Source of the DNA: Polaromonas sp. P2-4
Lineage (GTDB): Bacteria; Pseudomonadota; Gammaproteobacteria; Burkholderiales; Burkholderiaceae_C
Length of the DNA: 64,000 nt
Direction of reading: 5' to 3'
NCBI GenBank assembly: GCA_024703855.1
Contig: CP087965.1
Coordinates: 2,100,001 to 2,164,000, forward strand
Both the position numbers and the translations under genes were made by a program. Each line of letters starts with the position of its first letter. Position 1 is the stretch's first letter. Shown here piece after piece: positions 27,619 to 36,739 of this stretch. The notes under the pieces were generated by a model, which worked only from the letters and a program-made list of their open reading frames with translations, ran no database searches and was not told the DNA's origin.

Positions 27619-28919
27619 ATGAAAATCACAGTTTTAGGCGCCGGCGTCACCGGCATCACGTCCGCCTGGTTTTTGCGTCAGGCCGGCCACGAAGTCACCG
27701 TGGTCGATCGCCAGCCCGGCGCCGGGCTGGAAACCAGCTTTGCCAACGGCGGACAGATTTCGGTCAGCCATGCCGAGCCCTGGGCCAATCCCGGCGCGCC
27801 GCTGAAGGTGCTGAAATGGCTGGCCAGAGAAGATGCGCCGCTGCTGTTTCGCCTGCGGCCCGATCTGAACCAATGGCTCTGGGGTCTGTCGTTTTTGCGC
27901 GAATGCACGCCAAGCCGCACCCGCCACAACATCAAGCAGATGGTGAACCTGGGCCTGTACAGCCGGGCAACGCTGCAAAAACTGCGCGCCGACACCGGCA
28001 TGGACTACCAGCAAAAGACCGAAGGCATTTTGCACTTCTACACCAGCGAACAAGAGTACGCCGACGCGCAGGGCCCGGCGGCCGTGATGCGCGAGTACGG
28101 CTGCGAGCTGGACATGAAAACGCCCGACGAATGCGTGGCGATTGAGCCTGCGCTGGCGGCCAGCCGCACGCAAATCGTCGGTGGCAGCATGACGCCCAGC
28201 GACGAATCGGGCGACGCGCACGCCTTCACACGCCAGCTGGCCGCCCTGTGCGCCGATGCGGGCGTGATTTTTTGTACAACACCCGCATCGTCGGCGCACG
28301 CAAAGAAGGCGACACGCTGACGACGGTGCAGATTGCCAATGCCGACGGCGTGGTGAGCGAGCTGAAGTCCGACGCCTATGTGATGTGCCTGGGCGCCTAC
28401 AGCCCGCAGTGGGCCAAATTGCTGGGCCAGACCTTGCGGATTTACCCGGCCAAGGGTTATTCGGTCACGCTGCCGGTCATCAACGAAGCCGCGTCGTACA
28501 ACGTATCGCTGACCGATGATGAATACAAGCTGGTGTTCTCACGCTTTGGCGACCGCCTGCGCATTGCCGGCACGGCCGAGCTGAACGGCTACAGCACCGA
28601 GCTGAACCTGGTGCGCTGCGAGGCGATTGTGCGGCGCGTGCGCCAGCTCTTTCCCGACATGACGGACGGCCAGAACGCGCAGTACTGGACCGGCCTGCGC
28701 CCTGCCACGCCGTCCAACGTGCCCTACATCGGCCGCTCCAAAACCAGCAACCTGTTTCTCAACACCGGCCATGGCACGCTGGGCTGGACGCATTCCTGCG
28801 GCTCGGGTGCGGCGATTGCCGACATCGTCAGCGGGCGCGTGCCGCAGGTGGACTTTGCCTTTACCGGCCGGGTGCCCGAGCGCAAGCGGGTGTCGCTGGG
28901 CAAGCCAGTGACGACCTGA
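27619..28919 (+). CDS. dadA: D-amino acid dehydrogenase small subunit (one frameshift)
   Basis: FAD-dependent membrane-associated enzyme that oxidises D-amino acids (D-alanine and others, also glycine weakly) to oxo acids, passing electrons to the respiratory chain. Dinucleotide fold MKITVLGAGVTGITSAWFLR at the N-terminus, then SFANGGQISVSHAEPWANPG, a substrate-domain core, and the C-terminal FAD contact LNTGHGTLGWTHSCGSG. The frame slips near 28270 at a run of T; repaired length is about 433 residues. It is preceded by a glycine riboswitch, a sensible control for an amine-oxidising enzyme. Confidence 0.93.
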
Positions 28920-28932
28920 AGGCGGCGAAACT

Positions 28933-28966
28933 CAATTGTCCTGGGGGCCAGCCCCCAGGACAATTG
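28933..28966. terminator. Perfect 16 bp hairpin between dadA and acylphosphatase
   Basis: CAATTGTCCTGGGGGC is followed after a 2-base CA by its exact reverse complement. It lies 14 bases after the dadA stop and between convergent genes, so it may act as a two-way terminator. It lacks a U tract. Confidence 0.5.
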
Positions 28967-29009
28967 GCCCCTCGGGGGGCAGCGCATGACACGCCGGCTG
29001 CACCAGCGA

Positions 29010-29288
29010 CTACGCCGTCGGCCGTATCTGAAATTTCCCATCCATCACCAGCGCATCATCGACCTCGACCACCGACACGCAACGCACCCCCGCGCCGGCC
29101 GGTCCATGCCCAGCCCAATCGATGATGTTCTTGAGGGCCAGGGCCTCGCCAGCAACGGTGGCCTCCACAGAGCCATCAAGGCGGTTGCGCACCCAGCCGG
29201 AGAGCTTCAGTGCGTGGGCTTGCTCTGCGAAGCCCGCACGATAGCCGATGCCCTGGACCAGACCGACGATGCACAAATGTTTTGCCAT
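29010..29288 (-). CDS. acyP: Acylphosphatase
   Basis: A 92-residue acylphosphatase that hydrolyses carboxyl-phosphate bonds. The phosphate-binding loop VQGIGYRAGFAEQA (normally VQGVGFR) supplies the catalytic Arg, and the nearby GWVRNRLDGSVEATV holds the catalytic Asn. The start MAKHLCIVGLVQ has an AGAGGGATG upstream. It is convergent with dadA. Confidence 0.9.
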   Translation of the reverse strand: MAKHLCIVGLVQGIGYRAGFAEQAHALKLSGWVRNRLDGSVEATVAGEALALKNIIDWAGHGPAGAGVRCVSVVEVDDALVMDGKFQIRPTA

Positions 29289-29402
29289 TTTTCATCCCTC
29301 TTGTTGGATGCGCTGTTCCTTCTTCCATAGCGGTGTCAGATATTTTCCGCCAATGCTGGCCGGATTTTTTTGCCAGAGACTATCGCATCAGCGTGGGGCT
29401 CT

Positions 29403-29508
29403 AATTCCAATTCGCATTAGAAGCGAGAACAAGGCGCGACGCCGCAGACAGTGCTACAGCACGGCAAGGCTAAGCAACGCAGTTATCGTTTTTAAGGCGA
29501 ATTGGAAT
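29403..29508. repeat. ~106 bp element with 12 bp inverted ends
   Basis: ATTCCAATTCGC at 29406-29417 pairs with GCGAATTGGAAT at 29497-29508. Inside are GACAGTGCTACAGCACGG (a second small hairpin) and Arg/Ala-rich GC text. It fills the gap downstream of the ArgP-type gene and resembles a palindromic intergenic element of the Rhodoferax/Polaromonas group. Confidence 0.6.
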
Positions 29509-30403
29509 AACTCAGCACAGCGCGGGCGGCGTCTTTCACTGCCCTGGTGAGGTGCTGGGCCAGCACCGGCTCGCTGGCCCAGTGCTGCCAGTACAGCATC
29601 ACGTCCACGGTGTGACCCGGCAACACCTCTTGCAGCGCGGGCCGGTGTGCGCGGGCCGCCAGCAACAGGTCAGGCACCATGCCCCAACCCATGCCCAGTT
29701 CCAGCGCCAGTTCAAAGGCATCCACGGCAGGCACAAAGTGGCGCGGGTACAAGGCATCGCGCAAATTGAAATGCTGCGCCAAAAAGGCATCCTGCAGCGC
29801 GTCCTTGCGGTTGAAAATCACTGCGGGGCTGGCCAGCAGCCGCTGCGGTATCACCACATTGTTACCACCGCGCCACTGCTCCACCAGCGCAGGTGCGGCC
29901 ATGCAGTGGTAGCGCATCAGGCCCAGGGGTTCGGCCACGCAGCCGCGCATGGCCTGCGCCAGTGTCGTCACGCAACCCATCACGTCGCCACTTTTCAGGG
30001 CATCGTGGGTGTGGTCCTGGTCGTCCACCACCACATCCAGCAGCAAGCCGTGCTTGTGCAATGCCGGTGCCACGCCGGGCAGAAACCAGCTGGTCAGGGA
30101 GTCGGCATTGACCGCCACACTGAGGCTTTGCAGGCGCGTGGCCTTGCCGCCGCCCTGTAGCCCGGCGACCAGGTCGGCCTCCATCAGCCGCACCTGCCTG
30201 GCATGCCCCAGCAAGGCCTGCCCGGCCGGCGTGGGACGCACCTGCTTGCCACGCACCAGCAACCGCTGCCCCAGTGTGCCTTCCAGCGACTTGATGCGCA
30301 GCGAGACCGCCGCCAAGGTGAGGCTGAGGGCTTTGGCGGCGGCGCCAAAACTGCCGTGTTCGATCACGGCAGCCAGCGCGTCCAACTGGCGGGCATCAAG
30401 CAT
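29492..30403 (-). CDS. ArgP-type LysR regulator
   Basis: LysR-family regulator of the ArgP/IciA group, 303 residues, intact. Winged helix LDARQLDALAAVIEHGSFGA (residues 2-21) and the ArgP-like effector domain with LSVAVNADSLTSWFLPGV and GMGWGMVPDLLLAARA. ArgP activates the basic amino acid exporter LysE/ArgO in response to arginine or lysine. It is divergent from a lysE gene across a 116-base AT-rich spacer, which supports this role. Confidence 0.92.
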   Translation of the reverse strand: MLDARQLDALAAVIEHGSFGAAAKALSLTLAAVSLRIKSLEGTLGQRLLVRGKQVRPTPAGQALLGHARQVRLMEADLVAGLQGGGKATRLQSLSVAVNADSLTSWFLPGVAPALHKHGLLLDVVVDDQDHTHDALKSGDVMGCVTTLAQAMRGCVAEPLGLMRYHCMAAPALVEQWRGGNNVVIPQRLLASPAVIFNRKDALQDAFLAQHFNLRDALYPRHFVPAVDAFELALELGMGWGMVPDLLLAARAHRPALQEVLPGHTVDVMLYWQHWASEPVLAQHLTRAVKDAARAVLSYSNSP

Positions 30404-30519
30404 GTTGAATCAAGTTTTTATTGATGAAAGCTAATTTTAGTTAATTTCATTTAATTAATTCAAGTAGTTGGGGACACTGCAAGGCCTGCACACCGCGCTC
30501 CCCTACCTTCCATCGCACC

Positions 30520-31164
30520 ATGAATCTGTTTACCGCCCCCGCTTTCCTTGCCGGCATGGTTTTGAGCCTGTCGCTCATCATGGCCATCGGCCCGCAAAAC
30601 GCCCACATCATGCGCATGGGGCTGCTGCGCCAGCACCTGTGGCTCACGATTGCCGTCTGCGTGGCAACCGACATCGCACTGATTGCCACCGGCGTGGCCG
30701 GGCTGGCACAGCTGGGCGGCCTGTCTGACAAATTGCTGGGCGCGATGACCGGCGCGGGCGCACTGGTGTTGCTCCTTTATGGCACCCAGGCCATGCGGCG
30801 TTTTTGCAGCCGCAGCCAGCACCGGCCGCCGCCTTGAATGTGGCTTCGGCCTCAGGACTACCGGGGAGCGTGTCGCGCCGCCAAGCCATCGGGCTGGCGC
30901 TGGCGCTGTCCTGGCTCAACCCCCATGCCTGGCTGGACACCGCCGTGGTGATAGGCACCGCTTCGCTGGCCTATGCGCAACCTGACAACGCCGTGTTTGG
31001 CATCGGCGCCGCTGCCGGCTCCCTGCTGTGGTTCAGCGCACTGGGTCTGGCCATGTGGTGCCTGGGGCGCAAACTGAACTCACCGCGCCTCTGGCGCGCT
31101 CGACGCGCTGGTCGCCCTGATGATGTGGGGCACCGCCCTGTGGTTGCTGGCGGGTCTGCTTTAA
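30520..31164 (+). CDS. LysE/ArgO-type amino acid exporter (frameshifted)
   Basis: Inner-membrane exporter of lysine or arginine, about 213 residues after repair. Segments: LAGMVLSLSLIMAIGPQNAH (with the conserved GPQN), LWLTIAVCVATDIALIATGV, LLGAMTGAGALVLLLYGTQA, ALALSWLNPHAWLDTAVVIG, SLLWFSALGLAMWCLG and LVALMMWGTALWLLAGLL. Frame slips near 30832 and 31108 divide the reading frame. Its stop overlaps the convergent LysR stop by four bases. Divergent ArgP-type regulator upstream. Confidence 0.92.
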
Positions 31165-32088
31165 ACGCTTTGGTCAGTCACGGCGGCAGAGCGCCAAAAC
31201 TCCGGCTGGCTGTAATGGTGCTTCAAAAATCTATCCATAAACGCACCCGCAGCGGCAAGTGTTTGCGCTGCGGAAATACGGCGTAGATGCCATTGGGCGG
31301 CGCGGCAAAGTTCTCCAGCACCGCCACCAGACGGCCGGCCGCAATTTCTGACTCGACTTCCCAGGTGCTGCGCCAGGCAATGCCGCAGTCGGCCAGACAC
31401 CAGTCGTGCAGCACCTGCCCGTCAGAACAATCAAGCGGCCCGCCGGGCTTTAAATGCACCAGCTCGCCCTCCACCAGAAACGCCCAGCCCGCGTTTGCGA
31501 GGCATCACTGGACAGGGTCAGGCAGTCAAATTTGGCGAGCTCGCCGGGGTGCTGCGGCGTGCCGTGGCGTTGAAGGTAACGCGGCGTGGCCACGCACAGC
31601 CGCCGGTTGTCGGCCATGCGCACGCTGACCAGCGACGAGTCGGGCAAGTCACCGACCCGCACGGCGCAGTCAAAACCCTCAGCGGCCAAGTCGACCACGC
31701 GGTCGCTCAGGTTCAGTGTGATGGTCACGTCCGCATGTTGTTCGCGAAATTTCGTCACCAGCGGGGCCACATGGCGGCGGCCAAAACCGGCCGGCGCGGT
31801 GATGCGCAGGTGCCCGCTGGCCTTCACGCCACCCGCCGAAACGCTGGCCTCCGCGTTGGCCAAATCGGCCAGCAGGCGCTGGCAATCTTCCAGAAAAGCG
31901 CTGCCCTCGTGCGTCAGCGTGATGCGCCGCGTGGTGCGCACCAGCAGCTTCACCCCCAGCCGCTCTTCCAGCGCATCGAGCCGCCGACCCATGATGGCCG
32001 GGGCCACGCCCTCGGCCCTGGCCGCCGCTGTCAGGCTGCCGCGCGCCACCACTGAGACAAAAGATTCGATCTGCTTGAGTTTGTCCAT
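31161..32088 (-). CDS. LysR-family regulator (frameshifted)
   Basis: LysR regulator of the CrgA/AaeR-like group. N-terminal winged helix MDKLKQIESFVSVVARGSLT with APAIMGRRLDALEERLGVKL, effector domain FGRRHVAPLVTKFREQHAD, and C-terminus IYAVFPQRKHLPLRVRLWID then FLKHHYSQPEFW. Frame slips near 31490 and 31228; repaired length is about 309 residues. Its promoter faces the end of the EamA gene, and the target is not obvious. Confidence 0.87.
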
Positions 32089-32189
32089 GCCGGATTATGT
32101 ACACGAATGTTCGGAATCAACCATTTTTCGACGTTGATTACAACAATTCAACAACGGGCATTTCCCTGCAAGCCGCTGGCCGCATGACT

Positions 32190-33087
32190 TCAGATGGAGG
32201 GTTCGCTTTCCAGCAATGGCCCATTCTTTCGCCCCGCCAGCCAAGTGCTGGCCACGCCTGCAGACCGCGATTACCACAATGCCCATGACCGACCAGCGAT
32301 CGGGCGCATGGGAAAACACCAGCCAGCCCGCCAGCGTCGCAAACGCAATCTGGAAATAAAGAAAGGGCGTCAGCGTGGCCGGGCTGGCCCGGCCGTAACC
32401 CAGAATCAACAGGTAATGGCCCAGCGTGCTGAAAACCCCCAGCAGCACCAGCATGACCCACAACTGCGCCGTGACGGGCAGCGCCCAGGCAAAAGGCAGG
32501 GCCAGCGAAGCCAGCACGGCAGCCACCAGCCCGGTGTAGAAATGCATGGTGCCGGGGTCGTCATCTTTGGCGAGATAACTGGTCAGCAGTTGAAACGCGG
32601 CATTGGCGACCACCAGCGCCAGCGGAAAGACCATGGCCCACTGAAAATCGTCGGCACCCGGTCGGATCACGATCAACGCGCCGGCAAAGCCGCCCGACAA
32701 CAGCAGCCAGCGCAGCACGGATACCCGCTCGCCCATCGAGGAGGCCGACACCACCGTGATTAGCATGGGCGCAAGCATCAAAATCGCGGTGAACTCACCG
32801 ACCGGCAAGGTGCGCAGGCTGATGAATGCCAGTGAACTGGACAGCGCCAACAGCAAGCCCCGCAGCAGTTGCCACCAGGGGTGGCGGGTTTTGAACAAGG
32901 CGCGGCCGCGTTGCGGCAGCAGCACGCCACCGGTGAAAAGCGCCTGAAACATATAACGCGACCACATGGCGATCACCAGCGGCACGGTGGTGCTGATGTA
33001 TTTGGCCAGGCTGTCGAGCGTCGCAAAGCAGGCCATGGCCGCAACGACCAGCAAAATGCCTTGCTGCGCACGGCCCAATCGGCTCAT
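32190..33087 (-). CDS. EamA/DMT-family transporter (one frameshift)
   Basis: Ten-helix drug/metabolite transporter, about 299 residues. Two EamA halves are visible: GILLVVAAMACFATLDSLAK...LRTLPVGEFTAILMLAPML and WAMVFPLALVVANAAFQLLT...FLYFQIAFATLAGWLVF. A frame slip near 32262 replaces the true C-terminus (STWLAGRKNGPLLESEPSI, stop 32190) by a spurious extension. It is the last member of the leftward run that starts with the TRAP genes; 24 bases separate it from the shikimate dehydrogenase-like gene upstream. Substrate unknown, possibly export of a pathway intermediate. Confidence 0.88.
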
Positions 33088-33110
33088 GGCCTTGTCACGT
33101 TGTGTGCCAT

Positions 33111-33943
33111 TCAGTAACTCAATCGTGCCACGGAACGCAGCACCTCAGGCGTGGTCGTGCCGAAGCCAAAGAACTCAAGGTAGGCCGGAATCTGTTCGAA
33201 CAGCATGTCCGAGCCCACCTGCACGGCGCAGCCACGCGCCCGGGCAGCGGCCAGAAAAGCGGTCATTTCTGCCTTCATCACCACCTCACCCACAAAGGTC
33301 GTCGGCGCGATGCGCGACACATCCATGGGCATGGGATCGCCGTCATTCATGCCCATGGGCGTGGCGTTGACCACCAGGTCATGGCCGGCCGGGTCGTTGG
33401 CACCGGTGCTGACCTGCAGCTGGGGATAGTGCTTTTCAGCCGCGCGCCCAGACCTTCGCATGACGCGGTGTTCACGTCATACAGGCTGATGGCGCCGATA
33501 CCGGCGGCCGCCAGCGACGCAGCAATGGCCGAGCCCACGCCGCCGCTGCCCACCACCAGCACCGTGGCCCCTGCCAATTGCAGGCCCTTGCGCTGCACAC
33601 CGCGCACAAAGCCCGCGCCATCGAACATGTCGCCGACCAGGCGGCCGTCGTCACTGCGACGCACCGCGTTGCATGAACCCGCAATTTGCACCGTGGCCGA
33701 AGCCTCATCGAGCAGGCCCACCGTGCTCACCTTGTGCGGCATGGTGATCAGCGCACCGCGAATGTTGGTGAGGCTGAAGACGGCACGCAAAAACGCCGGG
33801 TAGTCTTGCGCCTGGCAACCCATGGGCACCACCACCGCGTCAATCCCCGCCTGCTCGAAGTAGGGGTTGTAAATCATGGGGGCCTTGAAGGCGTGCGTGG
33901 GGTAGCCGATGTGGGCAATGAGGGAGGTCGTTCCGCGAATCAT
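33111..33943 (-). CDS. Shikimate/quinate dehydrogenase-like protein (one frameshift)
   Basis: AroE-superfamily oxidoreductase. N-terminal catalytic domain (HIGYPTHAFKAPMIYNPYFE, TNIRGALITMPHKVSTVGL) and a NAD(P)-binding domain (ATVLVVGSGGVGSAIAASLA), then DLVVNATPMGMND. The expected N-x-T-x-P-x-K is altered to RGALITMPHK, keeping the catalytic Lys. The frame slips near 33440. Position beside aroQ and a TRAP transporter suggests catabolic quinate or shikimate oxidation rather than biosynthesis; a second AroE lies at 39.5 kb. Confidence 0.85.
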
Positions 33944-34010
33944 GTTGCGCTTTTCCGGTTGAGGTGTTCCAGAGCCCTGCGGCTCCCTCGGATATGAGGA
34001 CGTGAAATGG

Positions 34011-34460
34011 TCAGGCCGTGGCCGATGCCTGTACCGCCGAAACAGCGGCGCGCAGGGCCAGCAGATAACTGTCAACACCGAAGCCGCAGATTTGTCCCTT
34101 CACGATTTCGGCGAAGACCGACACGTGGCGGAAAGGCTCGCGCGCATGAATGTTGGACATGTGCAGCTCGACAATCGGAACGGTGAGAATGGCCAGCGCA
34201 TCGCGGATGCCATAGCTGTAGTGGGTCCAGGCGCCGGCGTTGATCAGCACCGCATCCACCTGGTCGGTGAAGCCCTGGTGGATGCGCTCGCACATCGCAG
34301 CCTCGCTGTTGGTCTGGAAGTGTTCGACCTCCACGCCCAGCTCTTTGCCCAGCGTGCGCAGGCTGGCGTTGATCTCGTCCAGCGTGATCGTGCCGTACTG
34401 CGCCGGGTCGCGCTTGCCGAACATGTTGTGGTTGATGCCGTGGAGCATGAGGATTTTCAT
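34011..34460 (-). CDS. aroQ: 3-Dehydroquinate dehydratase, type II
   Basis: Dodecameric type II enzyme interconverting 3-dehydroquinate and 3-dehydroshikimate; in catabolic clusters it works in the breakdown of quinate. 149 residues. MLHGINHNMFGKRDPAQYGT carries the catalytic-loop Tyr/Arg equivalents (usual GPNLNxLGxREPxxYG is changed to HGINHNMFGKRDPAQYG), HFQTNSEAAMCERIHQ is the Glu-containing loop, NAGAWTHYSYGIRDAL the Asn/His site, and ELHMSNIHAREPFRH the His/Arg site. The divergence of the first loop fits a catabolic paralogue. Confidence 0.93.
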   Translation of the reverse strand: MKILMLHGINHNMFGKRDPAQYGTITLDEINASLRTLGKELGVEVEHFQTNSEAAMCERIHQGFTDQVDAVLINAGAWTHYSYGIRDALAILTVPIVELHMSNIHAREPFRHVSVFAEIVKGQICGFGVDSYLLALRAAVSAVQASATA

Positions 34461-34481
34461 ATTGATCTCTTTCTTTGTTGA

Positions 34482-35537
34482 TTAGTCAGCAGTGGCCAGG
34501 TGGACAACCTGGCCGGTTTTGGCGGCCTCGGCAATGGCCTCGGTGATGCGCAGGTTCAGCAGGCCGTCGCGTGCGCTGACCAGCGGCTGCACCTCACCGC
34601 GGATGACGGCGCCGAAGTGCTCAAGCTGGTGCTTCAGAGGATCGTCGCGCACCATGCCAACCACGCCCTCTTCGAACGCCTTCCACCAGGAGCGGTCTTC
34701 CGGCCGCGGGTAGGTTTTCAGCCGCATGGTCGGAATCGACAGGCTGCCGTTGGTGCCCGCAATCACGTAGCAGTCTTCGTCTTCGCAAGTGGCGTAGGCC
34801 TTGTTTTCCTGGCTGGTCTGCTCCCAGCTGCGCGGGCAGGCCGCGGTGTCGGACAGCATGAAGGTGCCGAGCGCGCCGCCGGCAAAGCGCAGGTTGATGG
34901 CGACCGTGTCTTCCACCGGAAAACCACGCGCGGCGCTTGAGGCAAAGGCCTGCACCGCCACGATATCGCCGCACAGCATGCGCAGGTTGTGCACCTCGTG
35001 AATCATGTTCAGGAGGATGGGGCCGGCACCGATCTCGCGGCGCCAGGGCGCATCGTCATAGTAGTTGTCGGGCTTGAAGAAAGTGGCGCTGCCCATCACC
35101 GCCACCAGCTTGCCGAGCTTGCCGGAATCGACCACTTCTTTGGCCTTGGCCATGATGGGGCTGTGCGCGCGGTGGTGGCCAATCAACACCTTGGCGCCGG
35201 TTTCATCCACCACCTTGACCAGCTCTGCGCCCTCGGCCACGGTGGTGGCGATCGGCTTTTCCAGCAGGATGGGCAGACCCGCCGCGATGCACTGCAGGGC
35301 TTGCGGCACGTGCAGCTGATTCGGCGTGGCCAGGATCAGGCCGTCGGGACGGTCTTTGGCCAGCAGTTCCTCGATCGAGGTGTACAAGGGCACACCGGCT
35401 TTGGCGGCCACGTCTACGGCGGCGGGCGACGGGTCAACGATGGCGGACAGTGCACAGGTCGGGCTGTTCAGCGCCACGCCCATGTGGGCCTGGCCGATGT
35501 AGCCGGCGCCAGCGACGGCGATGCGGGTTTTGCTCAT
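34482..35537 (-). CDS. Gfo/Idh/MocA-family oxidoreductase
   Basis: NAD(P)-dependent oxidoreductase, about 351 residues. Rossmann motif VAGAGYIGQAHMGVALNS at the N-terminus, the catalytic-region EKPIATTVAEGAELV with Lys, and the C-terminal Gfo_Idh_MocA_C domain (IGHHRAHSPIM; NMIHEVHNLRMLCGDIV). The start at MSKTRIAVAG is preferred over a longer in-frame start. It sits between the TRAP receptor gene and aroQ on one transcript and may oxidise a cyclic polyol or sugar acid feeding into the shikimate-type route; the substrate is inferred only. Confidence 0.9.
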   Translation of the reverse strand: MSKTRIAVAGAGYIGQAHMGVALNSPTCALSAIVDPSPAAVDVAAKAGVPLYTSIEELLAKDRPDGLILATPNQLHVPQALQCIAAGLPILLEKPIATTVAEGAELVKVVDETGAKVLIGHHRAHSPIMAKAKEVVDSGKLGKLVAVMGSATFFKPDNYYDDAPWRREIGAGPILLNMIHEVHNLRMLCGDIVAVQAFASSAARGFPVEDTVAINLRFAGGALGTFMLSDTAACPRSWEQTSQENKAYATCEDEDCYVIAGTNGSLSIPTMRLKTYPRPEDRSWWKAFEEGVVGMVRDDPLKHQLEHFGAVIRGEVQPLVSARDGLLNLRITEAIAEAAKTGQVVHLATAD

Positions 35538-35592
35538 GTCAGGATGCTTTCTAGCCAGTGCTAGGGACAAGTTGATGGACGGTCAATGAGCA

Positions 35593-35626
35593 GGTCACCC
35601 CCGCGGGCTGGCCGCAGCGGGTGACC
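35593..35626. repeat. Hairpin between TRAP receptor and Gfo/Idh genes
   Basis: GGTCACCC (35593-35600) pairs with GGGTGACC (35619-35626), with additional CGC/GCG pairing inward. There is no U tract, so it may stabilise or punctuate the operon transcript rather than end it. Confidence 0.4.
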
Positions 35627-35637
35627 GGTTGGCAGGC

Positions 35638-36645
35638 TTACTTGCGGGCCTTGGCCAGCTCGGCCATCAGTTCGTTGACCGTGGACTCGCCCACGCTGGC
35701 GGAGTACTTGGTAATCACCGGCTTCATCTTGTCGCGCAGCTTGGTCATTTCAGCCGGTGGCAACTCGTTGACCTGCATGCCGGCCTTCTTGAGTGCCTCC
35801 AGCGCGGAGCCTGCGACTTCACGCGCGGCCTGGCGCTGCGTTTTACCCGCTTCGACGGCAGCATCGCCCAGCAGCTTTTTCTCGTCGTTGGTGAGCGAGT
35901 CCCAGAACTTCTTGCTGATGATGACGGACTGCGGGTTGTACACGTGGTTGGTCACCGTCAGGTACTTCTGGACTTCATTGAGTTTGTTGGCCTGGATCAC
36001 CGAGAACGGGTTCTCCTGTCCGTCCAGCGCCTTGGACTCCAGCGCGCCATAGACCTCAGGGAAGGCCATGGGCGTGGGGTTGGCATCCAGCGCCTTGACC
36101 CAGTCCAGGTTGATCGGGTTGGGGATCACGCGGATTTTCAGGCCGGCAAAGTCTTCCACCTTGTTGATGGCGCGCTTGCCGTTGGTCATGTTGCGAAAGC
36201 CCAGCTCCCAATAGGTCAGGCCCACGATGCCTTTTTCCTGCAACTTGTCGTGCATCTTCTTGCCGAACGGACCATCGACCACGGCGTCGGCCTCCTTGCT
36301 GTTGGCAAACAGGAAGGGGAAGTCAAAAATGGCGAACTCCTTGACCTGGCTGGCCAGAATGCCCGAGTTCATGGACACCATTTCAATGGTGCCGCCCTGC
36401 AGGGCCGACACGTTGGGTGCATCGCCACCCAGCACGCCGCCGGGGAACAGGTTGACCTTGATCTTGCCGCCGGATTTGGCGGTAACGATCTCGGCGAACT
36501 TTTCCATGCCCGTCACGATCGGATGGCCCTTGGGGTTCTGGGTGGCGAACTTGATCGTGTGCTCCTTGATGTCCTGCGCACTGGCCATGCCGAAGGCGGC
36601 CAGGGCAGCAGCAGCCACCAGCGTTTTTAGAATCAGACGTTTCAT
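35638..36645 (-). CDS. TRAP transporter solute receptor (DctP)
   Basis: Periplasmic receptor of a tripartite ATP-independent transporter for an organic acid, 335 residues, intact. Signal peptide MKRLILKTLVAAAALAAFGM to ASAQ, then FATQNPKGHPIVTGMEKFAE, LQGGTIEMVSMNSG, and the ligand Arg in GLKIRVIPNPINLDWVKAL. The order dctQ-dctM-dctP is reversed from the most common one but frequent in Burkholderiales. Downstream shikimate-type enzymes suggest a cyclic hydroxy acid as cargo. Confidence 0.94.
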   Translation of the reverse strand: MKRLILKTLVAAAALAAFGMASAQDIKEHTIKFATQNPKGHPIVTGMEKFAEIVTAKSGGKIKVNLFPGGVLGGDAPNVSALQGGTIEMVSMNSGILASQVKEFAIFDFPFLFANSKEADAVVDGPFGKKMHDKLQEKGIVGLTYWELGFRNMTNGKRAINKVEDFAGLKIRVIPNPINLDWVKALDANPTPMAFPEVYGALESKALDGQENPFSVIQANKLNEVQKYLTVTNHVYNPQSVIISKKFWDSLTNDEKKLLGDAAVEAGKTQRQAAREVAGSALEALKKAGMQVNELPPAEMTKLRDKMKPVITKYSASVGESTVNELMAELAKARK

Positions 36646-36739
36646 GCTTGTCTCCTAGTAAAAATTCTCAGTACGCAAACGATTAAGGTGCAGGACATGG
36701 CGTACCAGACACGCCCCGCACCCTGAAAATCAGAGCGGA

